Of a DNA stretch of 64,000 bases, positions 22,401-49,051 are shown one piece after another (the stretch's first letter is position 1; each line of letters starts with the position of its first letter). The DNA is from Corticium candelabrum (Eukaryota; Porifera; Homoscleromorpha; Homosclerophorida; Plakinidae). Made by a program: the position numbers and the translations under genes. Location of the stretch: NCBI RefSeq assembly GCF_963422355.1, contig NC_085093.1:6422325-6486324 (forward strand), given 5' to 3'. The notes under the pieces were generated by a model, which worked only from the letters and a program-made list of their open reading frames with translations, made no database searches and was not told the origin of the DNA.

Positions 22401-25400
22401 ATTTGGAGTGCTTTCTTGGGTCATTCATAATTTTCACCATTAATAAGAAGTGTACAAATCATTAGCACCATGGGGGAGGGGGGAGGTCAAGAGAAGTAAC
22501 TTACTCTGTTGTAAATGGCAGTGCAGGATCTAGAGTAATAAAAATTAACATACTATGGTAAAAGTCATCCAGTAAGGAAATAATATAAAATAAATATATT
22601 ATGACAACAGTCCCCAGAGACGAATAAAGAAAGTCTATAAAATGTTGCTCTTATAACCTGTTCATATGAGCACTTGCAACACAGTCAGTATCAGTCAGTT
22701 TGCTTTTGGAAGAAAGTGTAAAAACAAGTCAAGCCAATCCGAGCCGATCTGCGCTAGAGTGGCCCACCTTAAACTGCCATGCCAGTATGGTCTGGCTTGG
22801 CTTGGCACGGCTCACGCTCTTTGTGTGAACGGTGACCAAACCAAACTGAAGCCTTGCATTACCAGACCCTTTCCTGACCACGAAACCCCTCCAAACACTC
22901 GTGAGACTGATGATATCAACTTCTATATAACAAGCAAGACTGCCTGGAAAGCCTCAGCTATTCAGCAATAGAATGCTGTATACATGAGAACAATAGGAGA
23001 CGAGCTGCTTGCCGGTTTTCAAAGAAAATAGCAATATCCACTTCAGTAACGTGTGCACTTTGAGACTTGCCTACTAACAGGGCTACAACTTACATTTCTC
23101 AGGTAGCAGTGTGAATAGGTCTGCTTTGCTGCTCTAGCTCAGGTTAGCGCGGTTCAACTCAGCTCGGCGCGGTTCAACTCAGCTCAGCTATGAACCAGAG
23201 CTTGTGTCAACGAGCTATAAAGCTGCATCAATCAAGTCATATTTCAAACAGCAAAAGCATGTGGAGATATAAGCAGATGCTACATTGCTACATGATGGCT
23301 AGTTGTAGAATGTGGCTTGTTTGTGAATGCTGATACTCCAGACACTCCACACATTGAGATCTGCAGGTGATCAAAAGACTCAGAAACTATATCTATTAAA
23401 CACACAATAATTATTTATTGGTTGATATGCAGTCCACCTCAGCTGCAACTACAGCAGCAAGATTAGACATCCAGCATAAACTTGCTGAATGCAGTACTGC
23501 ACAGCAGTTCATCTTAGACTAAGCTTATCTCTGCCTGAGTTTCAAATGACAACTAGCATCACCTATAACATACTGCACTTTCAACAAATTATTGTGTATG
23601 CCTTTGGAGGGCCCAGAAGCAAAAAAGTGTAAGATTTGTAAGCTTTTGATAATCATAAAAATTGTAACTGGTCCCTTACAAGGCTATAAAGTTCACATGT
23701 GCTGGTTCCTAAATGCTGTTAACATGGTCCCTGGTACTGCCTCTTCGTCTGAAAATTGCCACTGTTTTGGATATGAATTGATACAATTTTTTAAAACAGT
23801 GACTTTGCATGCCTACAATAACAACTCTGTCTGAGTATGCCTACACAGGTGTACCATGACCATCATTTGGTCACCAGCTTTTTTACAGCCTTATACCCCA
23901 TTCACACGAGCACAGCTCCAAACTGAGCCGATCCAAGCCAGCCGAGTTTTAGTAGGCATGTCTCTTGGTGTGCACGCTAGATACAGACGTCGTCAAGGAA
24001 CAAGCTGTCTGCGCTTACTTCTCGCTGGCACTAGAACAGTCTGCGGAATATCGAGAAGAAGTACCGAGCATAGACGTCAACGTCGTCTTCGTTTTGACAG
24101 GCACTACACAACCGAACCAAACCAAACCGTTCTGGCATGGCAACTTGAGGTGGGCCAACTCAGCATGGTTCGGTTCAGTTCGGCCGGCATTCAAACGACC
24201 AAGTGAAACCGAGCCAAACTGTGCCATACCATGCTGGCACAGTTACAAATGCTCGTGTGAATGGGGTATTAGATTGCCAACCCAAACTGCAAACATGCCT
24301 TAGGGTCTGGGTTGGGCAACTATAGACAACAGTTTGGCCGTCAAAATAACCTAAATAGAAAGGAATGACAATAAAATAGAGATCAACAGCTGCAACTTCA
24401 CTCAGAGTGCCTTTCAACAATTTAATTAAATTAACAATTCAAACAGCTATGTGCAAACAATAAATCATCCAAATTAGCTGGAAATACGTTGGGTTAAGCT
24501 GGCACTGTAACAATTTGTACAAACTGTGCTCCTAGTTATGTAAACTAGACAGTCCCTAACTGCAGTAGGAAATTTTAGTGACCTGTTGCCCGAGCAGAAG
24601 AGGGTGATTCTAAGCCATGTGCACCCCTTAAAGATAAAATCTTCAAACATTATGATAGCAACTACATTTTGACCTGTATAAATCATGCACCATTAAGACA
24701 TTAATGTATCTGATAACAAAAGACCAACTACATGCAAACCTAGCTGTTTTGGTCAGTGCTCTTCCCAGAAATCTTAAAAGGCAGAGCAGAATACTCCGTG
24801 AAGTGGGCGTTACCCAATGGCATGCCCAATAGCAGTTACAACTATATTTTACAGATCACTGAGGCTCAACTGTGTCAAGCTCTAGAAATTTCATCGTCCT
24901 TGCCCGACAGTGTGCTGGTTGCTTCTCTAGAGACAGCTGATTCATGGCACAAGCGTCTTTCATGCTCTAGTTGACTTTGGCAAATGATCGTTTTACATGG
25001 AATATTAATCTAAATAGCTTTCCCTAGTGCACATCTTTTAGTGTCTTTCGACAAGGAGAGCACAGCAATGACTGTCTCTTCTGCCTCACTACAAAAGCCA
25101 TGGGAAATCATTTAGCCACTGGCGATCTACTCCAGTGCTTCATCAGTTGCTGCTTGTTTTCTTTCAACAATGCAGGTGTTCTTATCTTCGACAGTGTTGC
25201 ACGTAAAGAAAGACTCAATAGTTCTCTGCGACGCCGACATGACACGTGCATTTCGCTGACATGTACAGTATAGTGTATGTATACCTACCAACTTGCACGT
25301 GAACACCAATTAGGAAAGCATGGTTAAGGGCAACACCAGTTGGAAAAGCATGACTAAGGAAGGGCCGCATTGTGGGTGTAAGTGCTAATTAGTGTTCAGC

Positions 25401-28400
25401 ACAATTAGATGCCACCCGTCTCTTAGTTAATGAATTAAATAAGCTTACTTTGAGATCCACAAGTCTTGGCATCTGGATGATCTACTTTACCTAAAAGCTT
25501 AATTGCTTAGAATAAGGCAGAGCGGCCCACTCTGCCAAAAGATCCTGCGGAGTACACTGCTTTTGGTAGGTATATGTATACTTGATATTGTTTAATATTT
25601 GGAGATCATAGCATCCTTTCCCACATTTAGTCATTTTCAATAGAACAACTTGCATTTCTTGTTCTTGTTGACAGATGTATAGATGGGTCTTAACATATAT
25701 ATTATATTAATTGAGGTCTTGTTTAATAAGGGCACGTTCAATTTGCCAGTTTTAAAACTGAAACAAAAGAGAGAAAGCATAACTTGTATTCAATTTGCTA
25801 AAATTCGAGTTCTGGAACTGCTTGAATGATTCCTATAGTTCAAACTATAGCCCTGGAACTGTTGAAACTGTTGAAACTGTGACAATAACCACGTCCTATT
25901 TTTGGTTTGATTATCCAGACATTTACAAGTAAATGGTGTGAGATCATACACCGGAAGCTACAATCGACATGCTGCTTACTTCAAGCAAGGTTTTCAGTCA
26001 ACATTGAAGACCTTCAGGAGTTCCTACTGGGCCTAGTATCACAATGGAACAGTCATCAACGTCTCCTGAATCTAGCGTTAGTCCAGATCTCACAGCATCA
26101 GCTCCATCGTCTTGTGAGGTAGCTAGAAGAGACTGAATTGCAGCAATGATAACCACTCTGTCAGAGATTGCTGCCATTACGTTGACTCTTCATATGCTCT
26201 TACATTCTACAGTTTCGAAAGCAGAATTAGCGTTCAATTTATTGTCTAATTTCTCTGGTTCCAATAGTTTTAACATGCCCCCAGTTCCATTTCGAGAACT
26301 GCACACGCTCAAATGTCACATACTGATTATTTCTTCGAATAGTGGCCACCCTCGTTTAGAAGCCGCAGCTGAAGAGACTTGCTGAAAATAGAGGTCACCC
26401 CTCAAATTGAGGTCGCAATAGTCTGCAAAGTTATTGGCAACTCCCATATCACATGCTTTTGATGCTTCCGCATCAATCTCATCCTATTATGAGCACAGGT
26501 CTATCAATTATAACATAATAGTTGTAGTTTTTACAGCTAAATCTGCCGTGGTTGGCAACTTTAAAAGTGTCCAGTTATGTCAACAGAAAGAAATGTGACG
26601 TTAATGTACCAACGTGTCACAGGGTGAAGTAGAGATTTAAACTAGAGGCCCCCAGTTCTGTAACCTTGTTAAAAATAGAGGCAGCGGTCACTATGCCAAG
26701 AAATACGGTAATCAAAATTTTTTCAGACGGTAGCTCAAGTGAAAGGTAAAAAATCCGAGCAATAAGAGATTTAGTTGGTGCTAGTTGGTATGGCCTCAGT
26801 CAGAAGCTCAGGTAATAGTGCAACTAAACAAGAAGTATATTAGGTCAACTCTGACAACTTAAAGCATTCAGTTACTCACATGCCATGCAAAATGGTCACA
26901 CTGATGACCAAATTGGCTTCATTGTGACACCAAAAGGCTACAGGCTACCTATGTGTTGCCACACACTCTGTTGCTAGTACCATAACAACACCCACTAAAC
27001 AAAGCAGAGTTGCCACTCCATAAACCAATGTACAGTAGTCTACATTTTCCAGTCACATACAAGCCTCCAATATCAACTGAAAAAGAGCAAGAAAACAAAT
27101 TACTCTAAATGAAGTATCAATTTTGAAGCCACTTTGATTCTGTAAGTTTCTTAACTAGCCAACCAATTTCCAACCTTAACTGCTTCCTAATTTTTGTTGA
27201 AATCAGGTTGCTATTAATAATAATTTGTTGCAATGAGAAAATTTTCTATGCCTTTTCCTTTTAGTCCCACTGGAGTACATCTGTTAAACCTCAATCTCTT
27301 TGTTGGCCTTCTCACATAAGACAGCAAACTCATGATTGGCCTCATTGCAAAGGTCTGGAAAACAGAATTGCTCTTCAGCCATGCTATCAGTAACATGCTT
27401 CATCGGACTTATGCTTAAAAGTGCAGGGTCACGATCAGACATGCACACTTGAGCCAATCTCAAGTGAGGTAGCTTTTGTGTTGTAGCTATTGTATGAAAC
27501 ATATGTTCAAATGTCCTGGCCAGAAAATCAGTTTTGATCGCCGGTAAGCTCTTCAAATGTTGTTCATATGTTGCGCATGCGCAAAGGCCAATAAACAAAA
27601 CTACTGCAAAACTGGCTATTTAGGTATAGATTGACGGGCACAGCAGCAGCATAAGCTGTAAACAATACAATTTTTGGTGCTCACTGTGAAAGAGTGCCCT
27701 TGGTTACTCTGAGAGAAAGACGTGACTACGGCAGATGCAACATACAGGAATGTGACGTGTGCTCTCTGTTCACGTGCCGAGCGTAAGGAACTCCAGTCTG
27801 GCTCGAAGTGCAAGGGTGCTTGTCAAATTTACCGAAACTGCAGTGTAGCAACCTCAGTTTGAGGCTTTAGAAGAGAACTACGTCTAAAAAGCCTAGAATT
27901 TAGTTACCAGAGTCACGATCTAATGCAACCTTGTACTGCAACGTCTTGATCGTTCCAATCAGGCTATAGAGAGACTTCAGTCAGCTTTGCCTTCAGGGTA
28001 AATTAGAGCGTCTAAATCCTCGTGGTTACTGAGAATTTGAAAAAGTGCACCCTTTTCAAAGGGATACAGTGTGCACATCCTACCGTAACCCTGTACCTTT
28101 AAAAAACCTTACGTTAATAATATGTACCAGTGGTGCATGCATAGGAGCTGTGCCCTCGCAATTCCATCATTCCTACTGTGAGTAGCTAACTTAATTAAAG
28201 CTGTCTTCAGCATAGCAATCTGTCTCCACCATAGCAATCTAGCAAAGCATGCTTCAAAATTAAATTGCTTCCAAGAAATATAATTTTAAAATTTTGATAG
28301 TAAATATACTGATACTGCCAAAATCGATGCCGCCTAAAAGCATGCATTAGGAGATAGCACATCTTTGGTTTTCATTGAAGGCCTGAGGATATCTCCTGCA

Positions 28401-30879
28401 TATAGAAATAAAAATAGAAAATGCAGTTTCTTAACTAATTAAGACACCATCAATCAAATGAGTTGAAACTAACAATTTTTCAGATTGACTCAAGCTTCAT
28501 TGCCACACATACATGTACCATGTCAAACACAAATTTACAGTCCAAAGTTGACCAGACCCTTTCACTGAATAGTAAGACATCGCATTACAAAAAAGCACTT
28601 TACTCTCAAGCATATTCATCACTCAAGAAATGCTGCTTTAGTAAATACATTCCTGTATCCTTAGCCAATAATGATACATCATGTGCAGCATCAGATGATT
28701 TATAATACTTACTGTGTCTATCTTTTGATTACAACCCCCCCCCCCCAAACAGCACACTTCCTTCTCAGTATTGTACTCACGTAACAAGAAATGAGAAAGC
28801 TACAAGCTGGCCTATGCCAGACAACTATAAGAATACCATACTACCTCTAAGTTGCCCACCAGGGGGATAATTAACTGTTTGAACTAGAGAGAAAATTATT
28901 GGAGGGAAAATTATTGTTTTAATTGTCTCAATTGTACTGTTACTTACCCTTATACAATACCGGTACATAGCATACCATGGTAAACCTGGTGGGTAGGTAG
29001 GTAGGTATCTACACGCTGTAGAAAAGTAAGTCTAAAACACCAAATCTCAAACAATAACTGTCCAAAAAATCTTCCACAACAAAGTCATTTTCAGATTGGT
29101 CTTCACATTCAGTGGTCATTTCATTGTCTCGCATTCTTTCTGGGGAGGGAAACTTAATGAGAGAGGGCAATTATTGTTTCAACTGCATCCCATAAAGGGG
29201 ATTCTTGGAGAAAGGAAATTATTCAAGAGAAGAAATTATTTGAGAAAAGGAAATAATTCGAGGTAGTAACGGTATGTTTGATGGACATCCTGACACACAT
29301 GTATCACCAAAGCTATTGCGTTGGTATGTAGAATTGAGTTATTGTTCAGTTCTTCGGTACGAGGGGGTATCAGCATCAATCGTTTATGCTACAAAGCTGA
29401 TTTTTACACCAAACATCTGCGGTTGCAATGGAGCAGGTCCATGACTATTCAAATTTGTCATTGCGGTGTACGCGCCCTCTCGAGGAACCAACTCCCGCAT
29501 AAAATTTTTCAATGACATAAACTCTACACATTCTAGTTCATTTGAACACACGCCCACACCAGTCCCATGTAGACTGTATGTGTCCTCAGCCTCCGAAACG
29601 CTTCCAGTAATCTAAGACTTTATGCTGACAGAAGCCGCTCTTCTACCACTAGCATTTCTCTCTAAATTCTGATTGTATTTGCACCAAATCTAACCTACAC
29701 GTTTCACAACAAAGCGCTACACACGGTCGATTTCTACCCTCAATGTCCACCTCACCAATTGCATACTGTACATCTGCTCGCATACACAGTTACCACTGCG
29801 CATATCTACGCTCATGCAGAAAAATAATGCCAACAAGTATAAAACATTTTGAAAAATGAGAAAGATGTAGGGTTGCTGTATGAAAAAGAATAGAAACAAG
29901 ACCATGTAGGGTGTGCAGTGACATCTTTTGCATACAGACTGACTGAGCAATACATCATCCCTACATTGCACCATTTTCTAATTAGTAAAGTATAAAACAC
30001 ATATTATAGTGTTTCTAGTTAGAAAATGGTGCAATGTAAGAATGACGTATTGCTCAGTCAGTCTGTATACAAAAGATGACACAGCATACCCCTACACAAT
30101 CTTGTTTCTATTCTTTTTCGTACAGCAACCCTACATCTTTCTCATTTCTCAAAATGTTTTTTATACTTGTAATATAACTACTCATATAAGTTCTATACAT
30201 ACCCTGACCCACATAAATATTAAATAGATAATCTTTCAGTACGATAATGTATAACCAGTCACGTATATATTGACAAGATGAAAGTGTGACTGTGAAATGC
30301 AAGATTTTGCCATGCGCTACTAGCAACTTGTGATAAAAATCATTTTACTTACAGCTTCCTTTTCCTGTTCAGCAAGAAATGCTGTCTTAGTGTCTTCAGG
30401 ATAGGGTACAGAAAGAGCTTCAAACTACACAGAATACACACACTCTTATTATTAAACTTTACAATCAATAGTACACTAAAATCCTATGGTAGGTGACGGC
30501 GCATATCAAACGAATACCTGACCAGAAAAGTAATAATTCAAAGGGCCAACACGGCATGCAGAGAGGCAAGCATGCACATCAGCCAGGAACACCAATATTT
30601 GTACTGACCTGCTTCTTGAACGATTCTACTAGCTTGGGATCACTAATTTGACTTTGATAGTACTGCCACGGTACAGGGTCGGGCTTCTCAGGATAAGAAT
30701 TCATGCTAGAGATCGATATTGAGATAGAAATCAATCACCAAACACATCATGGGGTCTCACGCTGCTTTCAACGCTTCATATCTTCCTCTCAAGGCACCGA
30801 TATCTCCTCTGGCTTCTGCAGGCGCCCTAGCCATGACAGAAACCCAATCAAACACTTTCTGGCCGACTCGGCGACTCAT
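19498..30879 (-). CDS. ATP5PD: ATP synthase subunit d, mitochondrial (complete, 5 exons)
   Basis: Exons: 30879-30761, 30705-30609, 30424-30353, 19745-19641 and 19575-19498 (471 nt, 156 residues, all joins in phase). The peripheral-stalk subunit d of the F1Fo ATP synthase sits on the matrix side of the inner membrane and is usually about 160 residues. Recognisable stretches are MSRRVGQKVFDWVSV, PVPWQYYQSQISDPKLVESF, FEALSVPYPEDTKTAF (compare animal FNALKVPVPEDKYTA) and a charged helix (VAESKKQVKKLEAELL) near the C-terminus. The end (RGEWY) differs from the vertebrate form. The start is the first ATG of the first exon, with GTGAGA and CAG/TAG splice sites. Intron 3 is 10.6 kb. The start lies 312 bp from PDPK1, head to head. 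Confidence 0.88.
20048..20433. mobile_element. Pogo/Tigger-type MITE
   Basis: The left end is TACAGTAGAACCTCGCTAA and the right end GTGAGGGTTGACTATA. These are imperfect inverted partners of the CAGTnnAnCCTC type seen in Tigger/pogo elements, flanked by TA. The inner sequences also pair: TTCGGATTACC and ATTCAGATTAGCGAGG. No ORF. Confidence 0.65.
23894..24268. mobile_element. 375-bp palindromic MITE with TTA target duplication
   Basis: Perfect 18-bp ends TACCCCATTCACACGAGC and GCTCGTGTGAATGGGGTA are flanked by TTA on both sides (23891-23893 and 24269-24271). The interior is also partly inverted (GAACCAAACC and GGTTCGGTTC words). A 3-bp TTA duplication points to the PIF/Harbinger superfamily. 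A decayed relative seems to span about 22655-23120. Confidence 0.75.
29833..30170. repeat. Large near-perfect palindrome (about 150-bp arms, 33-bp loop)
   Basis: The left arm (29833-29984) begins ACAAGTATAAAACATTTTGA. The right arm (30018-30170) is its reverse complement with few mismatches. No terminal target duplication was recognised. It lies about 180 bp downstream of exon 3 of ATP synthase d, inside intron 3. A transcript would fold into a long hairpin. Confidence 0.85.
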
Positions 30880-31191
30880 CGTTGGTATCTAATCCGGGTA
30901 TGTGATTCACGTAACTAGCTTGTCACGTGATTGAACATTTGTTGCTTTTAGTACAGTGTAGTGCGGACATACAAGCGAAATTGCTATAAGGTTGAGGACC
31001 TTTTACATATATTGTTTCTTAAACGTTTGTCCACTTTAACCTTTTGCTCGATAAAATGCGAAGGGGGTGCGGCAACTCAATGTACGCTTGCGCAAACTCG
31101 ATGCTGTTGAGAAGTGTGATTTCTTAGCGTTGCGAGTGTCAGGTAGGCTAGAGACGGTGCCGCAACATTTTGTGACTTGCGCTTCATCACG
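30880..31191. promoter_or_regulatory. Bidirectional promoter, ATP5PD / PDPK1
   Basis: The 312 bp between the two ATGs must contain both 5' UTRs and both promoters. There is no evident TATA box at the expected distance. A TTGCGCAA palindrome lies near 31088, in a CpG-containing stretch. Head-to-head pairing of housekeeping genes at this distance is typical of shared CpG-type promoters in animals. Confidence 0.6.
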
Positions 31192-44810
<13,619 letters not shown>

Positions 44811-45777
44811 TGAAGTAACTGATGTACAGTCAATTTGAACAGGCTATAGGTTCTTAATCTAGAACTTCTCATTCTGCTCTATTATCAGACGCCATTCTGA
44901 TATGAAACATACCGTACTTATGATGCATACTTAGCCTAGTTCTTGTACATTTTGAATGCATTAATTTATTCTCTGTTTTTGAAATCCCGAAAACAGCTTT
45001 TGCTGTTACAGTTATTTGGTGAGTACATGTACTCCAGGGGCACATTTCTTTAATCTTCACAATTTAATCCGGTTGAGGGTGTGGTACTCCACTAGATGAA
45101 CCAAGTATTCCAGTGGAATTGAATTAGTGTGGAAGACGACACCCTCACTTATTGCACAGTTACACTCACTTATTGTACAGTTTTCACTTGCCATACAATA
45201 TGCCATATACACCATCTCAATACCCACTTGTAATTGGTCACACGTCACGTAACCATGGTATTACTGCTACTTACAGCATTGTCATTTTCTGGCTTACTTA
45301 GTAATAAAATATTATATAGACATGGCTATGGAAACCTATTCCTGTCTAGAAACTCTGCAGACAAGACTCGAAGGACCACTTACCCACCATGTAAATAGAT
45401 ACGCGTAAGCCAAACAACATTTATGTATCCATTAATAAGCAGAGGCAGGAACAAGCTGTGACTAAATAATAATTTTTTTTGAAATTTTAAGTAAGCTTGA
45501 ATTCACAATCTTGTAAAATCTTGTTTGTTTCCCACCTATCTAGTTTTATCTTTCACAAGCAGAATAGTCCCACACAATACAAGGTTCACTTTTAGCTAAC
45601 CATAGGCCTTCATACAAACTAGCTACAAACAAGGCAACAATAGTCACCATGACAAACAGAGTCGATCAAACCACAAGCACTAACAAATGTATTTTAGGCC
45701 TTAAAAGAAGTCACAAATCATTGCCAGAAAGTCGTTTCTTGTACTACGTTGGTGAGACCAAAACGGTTTTCACATAG
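44811..45777. other. 3' region between PDPK1 and the convergent Ig-FN3 pseudogene
   Basis: It holds the PDPK1 3' UTR (candidate AATAAA at 45303-45308). From about 45385 on it is the 3' flank of the pseudogene and the start of the segmental duplication. No further gene is seen. Confidence 0.55.
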
Positions 45778-48700
45778 TCACTTCATGACTTCATAGTCAT
45801 TTTGTTTATCATGGTTTCCTGCACCTGTAAGAGCAAATCTGTTGTGATCACCCACAATATCATAATTAGATTTAATTAAACAACTCTCTGGTTGATATTA
45901 GGCTTGACTGATTGTCCATCGTTATTATGCATAGGTCCATTGATTCAGGACAAGACTCTTGCGCAAGTCAATAAATCTCAAAATTGTACGTCTAATTATT
46001 CTAGGTTTCAAGTCAAACAAAAAGTTCTGTACAACAATTGAAAGTCATTATTAAAGCTTTCAGGGCCAATTCTCACTATTTGCACTTTGCAACCTAGCAT
46101 TCACCCTAGTCAAAATTACAAAGTCATGGTCACTAAAAATCTACTATAGCTATAGTCTTCTGTCACAAAACATGACTAGATCTAGAGTCAACCAGTAAAA
46201 TATCTGACTGCAAATTATTAACCCTGGGAGACACAAGTCCTCCTGCCAGCCTAACTAGACATGTGATGTTACTTCAGTTGTAAAATATGGCTTTTATATT
46301 GTCTAGCCACATACATTACATTCACATAAGCAATTAGATATCTGGATGTTCTTCATGACTGAGTAAGTAATAATGATACTTGCACTAACTGCTGCTAATC
46401 ACAGTACTCTATCAAAGTCTGTCGTTTTTGCGCGTGTTTCAATAGAGATAACAGAATTATGAAATAGCATATTATAGCCTATAGAAAAACAATGCCAATA
46501 AATGAGCAAACCCTTGGTAATTAAGTTGTACATTATAGTCTTCCAATTTCACATCATGTCAATATTCTCACCTGCATTAGGACATGAGAAATTCCTTGTC
46601 GTGTTGTTTAAATTCAAACTTCCACCTGTTTCAGATGTGTCTGTAGAATTGATATTCCTGCTATCATCTCTAGGTGGAGATTTAGTGCACCAATCATTTT
46701 TCCTTCATGACACATACTAGCTTACAAATTAAATATTACAAACATTTGTAACTTAAATATTTTACCTCAAAACTACAAAAAATACGATTAGAATAAGAAT
46801 GATGACACTTAAGCCTAGTGTAACAGCAACTGCTGTGATCACGGAATTGGATGATGACTTACTCTGCAGACACAGTCGTCAACACTATAAACAGTATAGA
46901 TACACATAGGTATAACCGCACTGTATTGGACCATTTGAATCATCTACACCTGAAGGTACCAATGTTATCAATGTTGTCCTTGAGGGTGTTGCTATAGTTG
47001 TCTTTGACAGTGTTGTTATAGTTGTCTTTGACAGTGTTGTGCCACCAGCTAAAGGTGTTGCATCTGGTTTAAGTATGGAAGATCGAAGAGTTCGCACTTG
47101 AACGGTATTGCTGCGCATACTTTCTGAGTTGGCATTGTTTGTAACTGACATGTATATAAAGTGTGTTGTGTATGGACTGAGATTCATCAACGTGTATGTA
47201 CTTTGACTAATGGGAATACCAGGAGATGTGTTATATCGAGAAGAATCGGTCCCATAGTAAACCTATACACAAATACAAAAAAAGTACAAACAGCAAATGT
47301 ATAAATGTAAGCTAAACGTATGTACTGACTGTGTAAAACTGAAGGATGCCGTTAGAGTTCATGGGAGAATCCCACTGAATCGTAACAATTTGATGTCACA
47401 CTTGAACTCCTCACATGTTGAGATGGAGTTGGTTCTTGCATATACAAAACAACCAGTAGGTATGGCAACACATTTACACTGGGGTATCTGTTAATTAAAT
47501 AACAACTTACTTATTGCATGTGCCCCAACTACTATTGATGCTGCTGGTCCAACTCCAATAGTGTAGGCTTGAACTGTGACATTATAATTTGTTGATTCTT
47601 GCAAGTTGCTAATCACCTGGATCAGCCCCGTTACATGATTAAAACTGATTTTGGTTCCACTTCCGTCTGCCAGCATATATTGGACAATGTAATATTGAAC
47701 AATGCCATTAGGTACGGCAGGTTCCCTCCAACTCACATTAACTGTATGTGGTGGATCAGTAGCAAATGTTAGGCCACGTGGTGCTGTTGTGGGAGCTGCA
47801 ATGCATAACATATACAATCTGTTAGGCCATATCCATCAACGTGATGAAGCAATTAAACTACTATTAACGCAATACTGTGTAAATGTTCTGTTTTTTCATA
47901 TTACTCTATGTCGCTCTGTTAGCAAATTAAGCCTCATTAAAAATTGAGGTTTTGATTACAGCTGAATACAAATGTTGCTTAAACAAACATAACAATGGTA
48001 GTGCTCCTTGTTCCCTCTAACACTTTACCATCATGAGATCGAACATTTACTGCTGCCACTTCAACACGGTACTATGTGAATGGAATAAGCATTGTCAAAC
48101 TGGCCCACGTGCCTGTTACATTCAGTATTTTGCGGTCATCCACATCTCCTGCTTGACAAACAACAATTGGCTCATAGTAAACAAAGTAATAGCGAGGAAC
48201 ACCATTAGGAATACTAGGAGGTGACCAAGACACAACACACCAGCGAGCAGCAGCTTTCCCTGGTAAACTCACTGAACTGGGAGAACCAGGATCTAATAAA
48301 TACACCACATAACATCATGACAATACATAAGTCTAAAAATAATAAAAAATTTACAGCCTTCAAAGGTAGTCACAAGCACAGCACTAACAGCTGCCAAACT
48401 TTGAACTTCATAACCATGCCTGTTTCTTGCTGTTACTTTGTAAATGGACTGAGACCGCCAACAACAAACGGTTGAGGATGAGAAGCACTAAATGTTATTT
48501 GTAACCACGACATGTTGGTGCCACTATTCAACTGATACTCGATGCGATATTCAGTTATACTTGAATTTCCATCATCAAGACAGTTGGCGCTAACATTCAC
48601 TTCAAATTCATTGTAGCTTTGAACCGACAATACACGACATCTCTGTGGGAGACTTTAATAACCACATCTTGTTAACGACAGTTCACACATTTTAACAAAT

Positions 48701-48972
48701 AAACACTAACACTACCTTCAATTCTCAACTGTACTCATGCACTAGCAAACCTAGTACCAGCTTCAATAGTGTTACTAGCAACACACGTGTATGTCGCTTT
48801 GTCCTCATATCCAAGTGATGTTAATTTTAGAATAGATCCTGTTGCATTTTTACCTCCTTTCCATTCATTAACTGGAGTGGGATTATACCAACAGCAGAAC
48901 AGTTTAAAGTGATATTATGACCTTTAATGCCCACTGGATTGGATGGTCTAATTTTAACAGATTCAGGAGGAT
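45778..48972 (-). pseudogene. Ig-FN3 single-pass receptor gene, decayed
   Basis: Recognisable exons: Ig (from 48972; YEDKATYTCVASN), FN3-1 (about 48650-48370), FN3-2 (about 48292-48000), FN3-3 (47795-47511, intact), FN3-4 (split; second half 47262-46906 with a Thr-rich stalk), membrane exon 46863-46766 (VITAVAVTLGLSVIILILIV), then cytoplasmic exons 46702-46572 and 45824-45778, ending NDYEVMK. The last five joins are in phase. Lesions: a one-base frameshift inside the Ig domain (near 48890), a frameshift at the LSPFT-Y turn of FN3-1 (near 48440), an in-frame TAG at the same turn of FN3-2 (near 48075), and a one-base insertion in an A-run before IVTIQWDSP in FN3-4. Four independent lesions argue for a pseudogene, unless assembly indels explain three of them. 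The 5' end is not found. Confidence 0.7.
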
Positions 48973-49051
48973 CTAACAATTAACACACTACTCTCAACAA
49001 TTCTAATGCTACATGAAATGTTGTCCCACAACAACTCACATTTGATATTAA

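Larger units (their letters stand above)
19746..30352 (-). other. 10.6-kb intron 3 of ATP synthase d, with MITEs and unassigned ORFs
   Basis: Mostly non-coding. It holds the MITEs and the palindrome listed separately, a poly-C run near 28738 and a short GTAG array at 28983-29006. A CpG-rich patch at 20560-20800 contains a possible plus-strand first exon starting around 20748 (MKRAKMADLETHSVR, then GTAAGT), but I found no matching downstream exons. A minus ORF at 27284-27598 (104 codons) is unrecognised. Confidence 0.45.

Noticed and set aside
24756..24974. 72-codon plus ORF in the ATP5PD intron
   Set aside because: Readable, but no domain or exon context; likely chance.
27284..27598. 104-codon minus ORF in the ATP5PD intron
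   Set aside because: No family recognised and no flanking exon; it is not needed for ATP synthase d, whose exons join without it.
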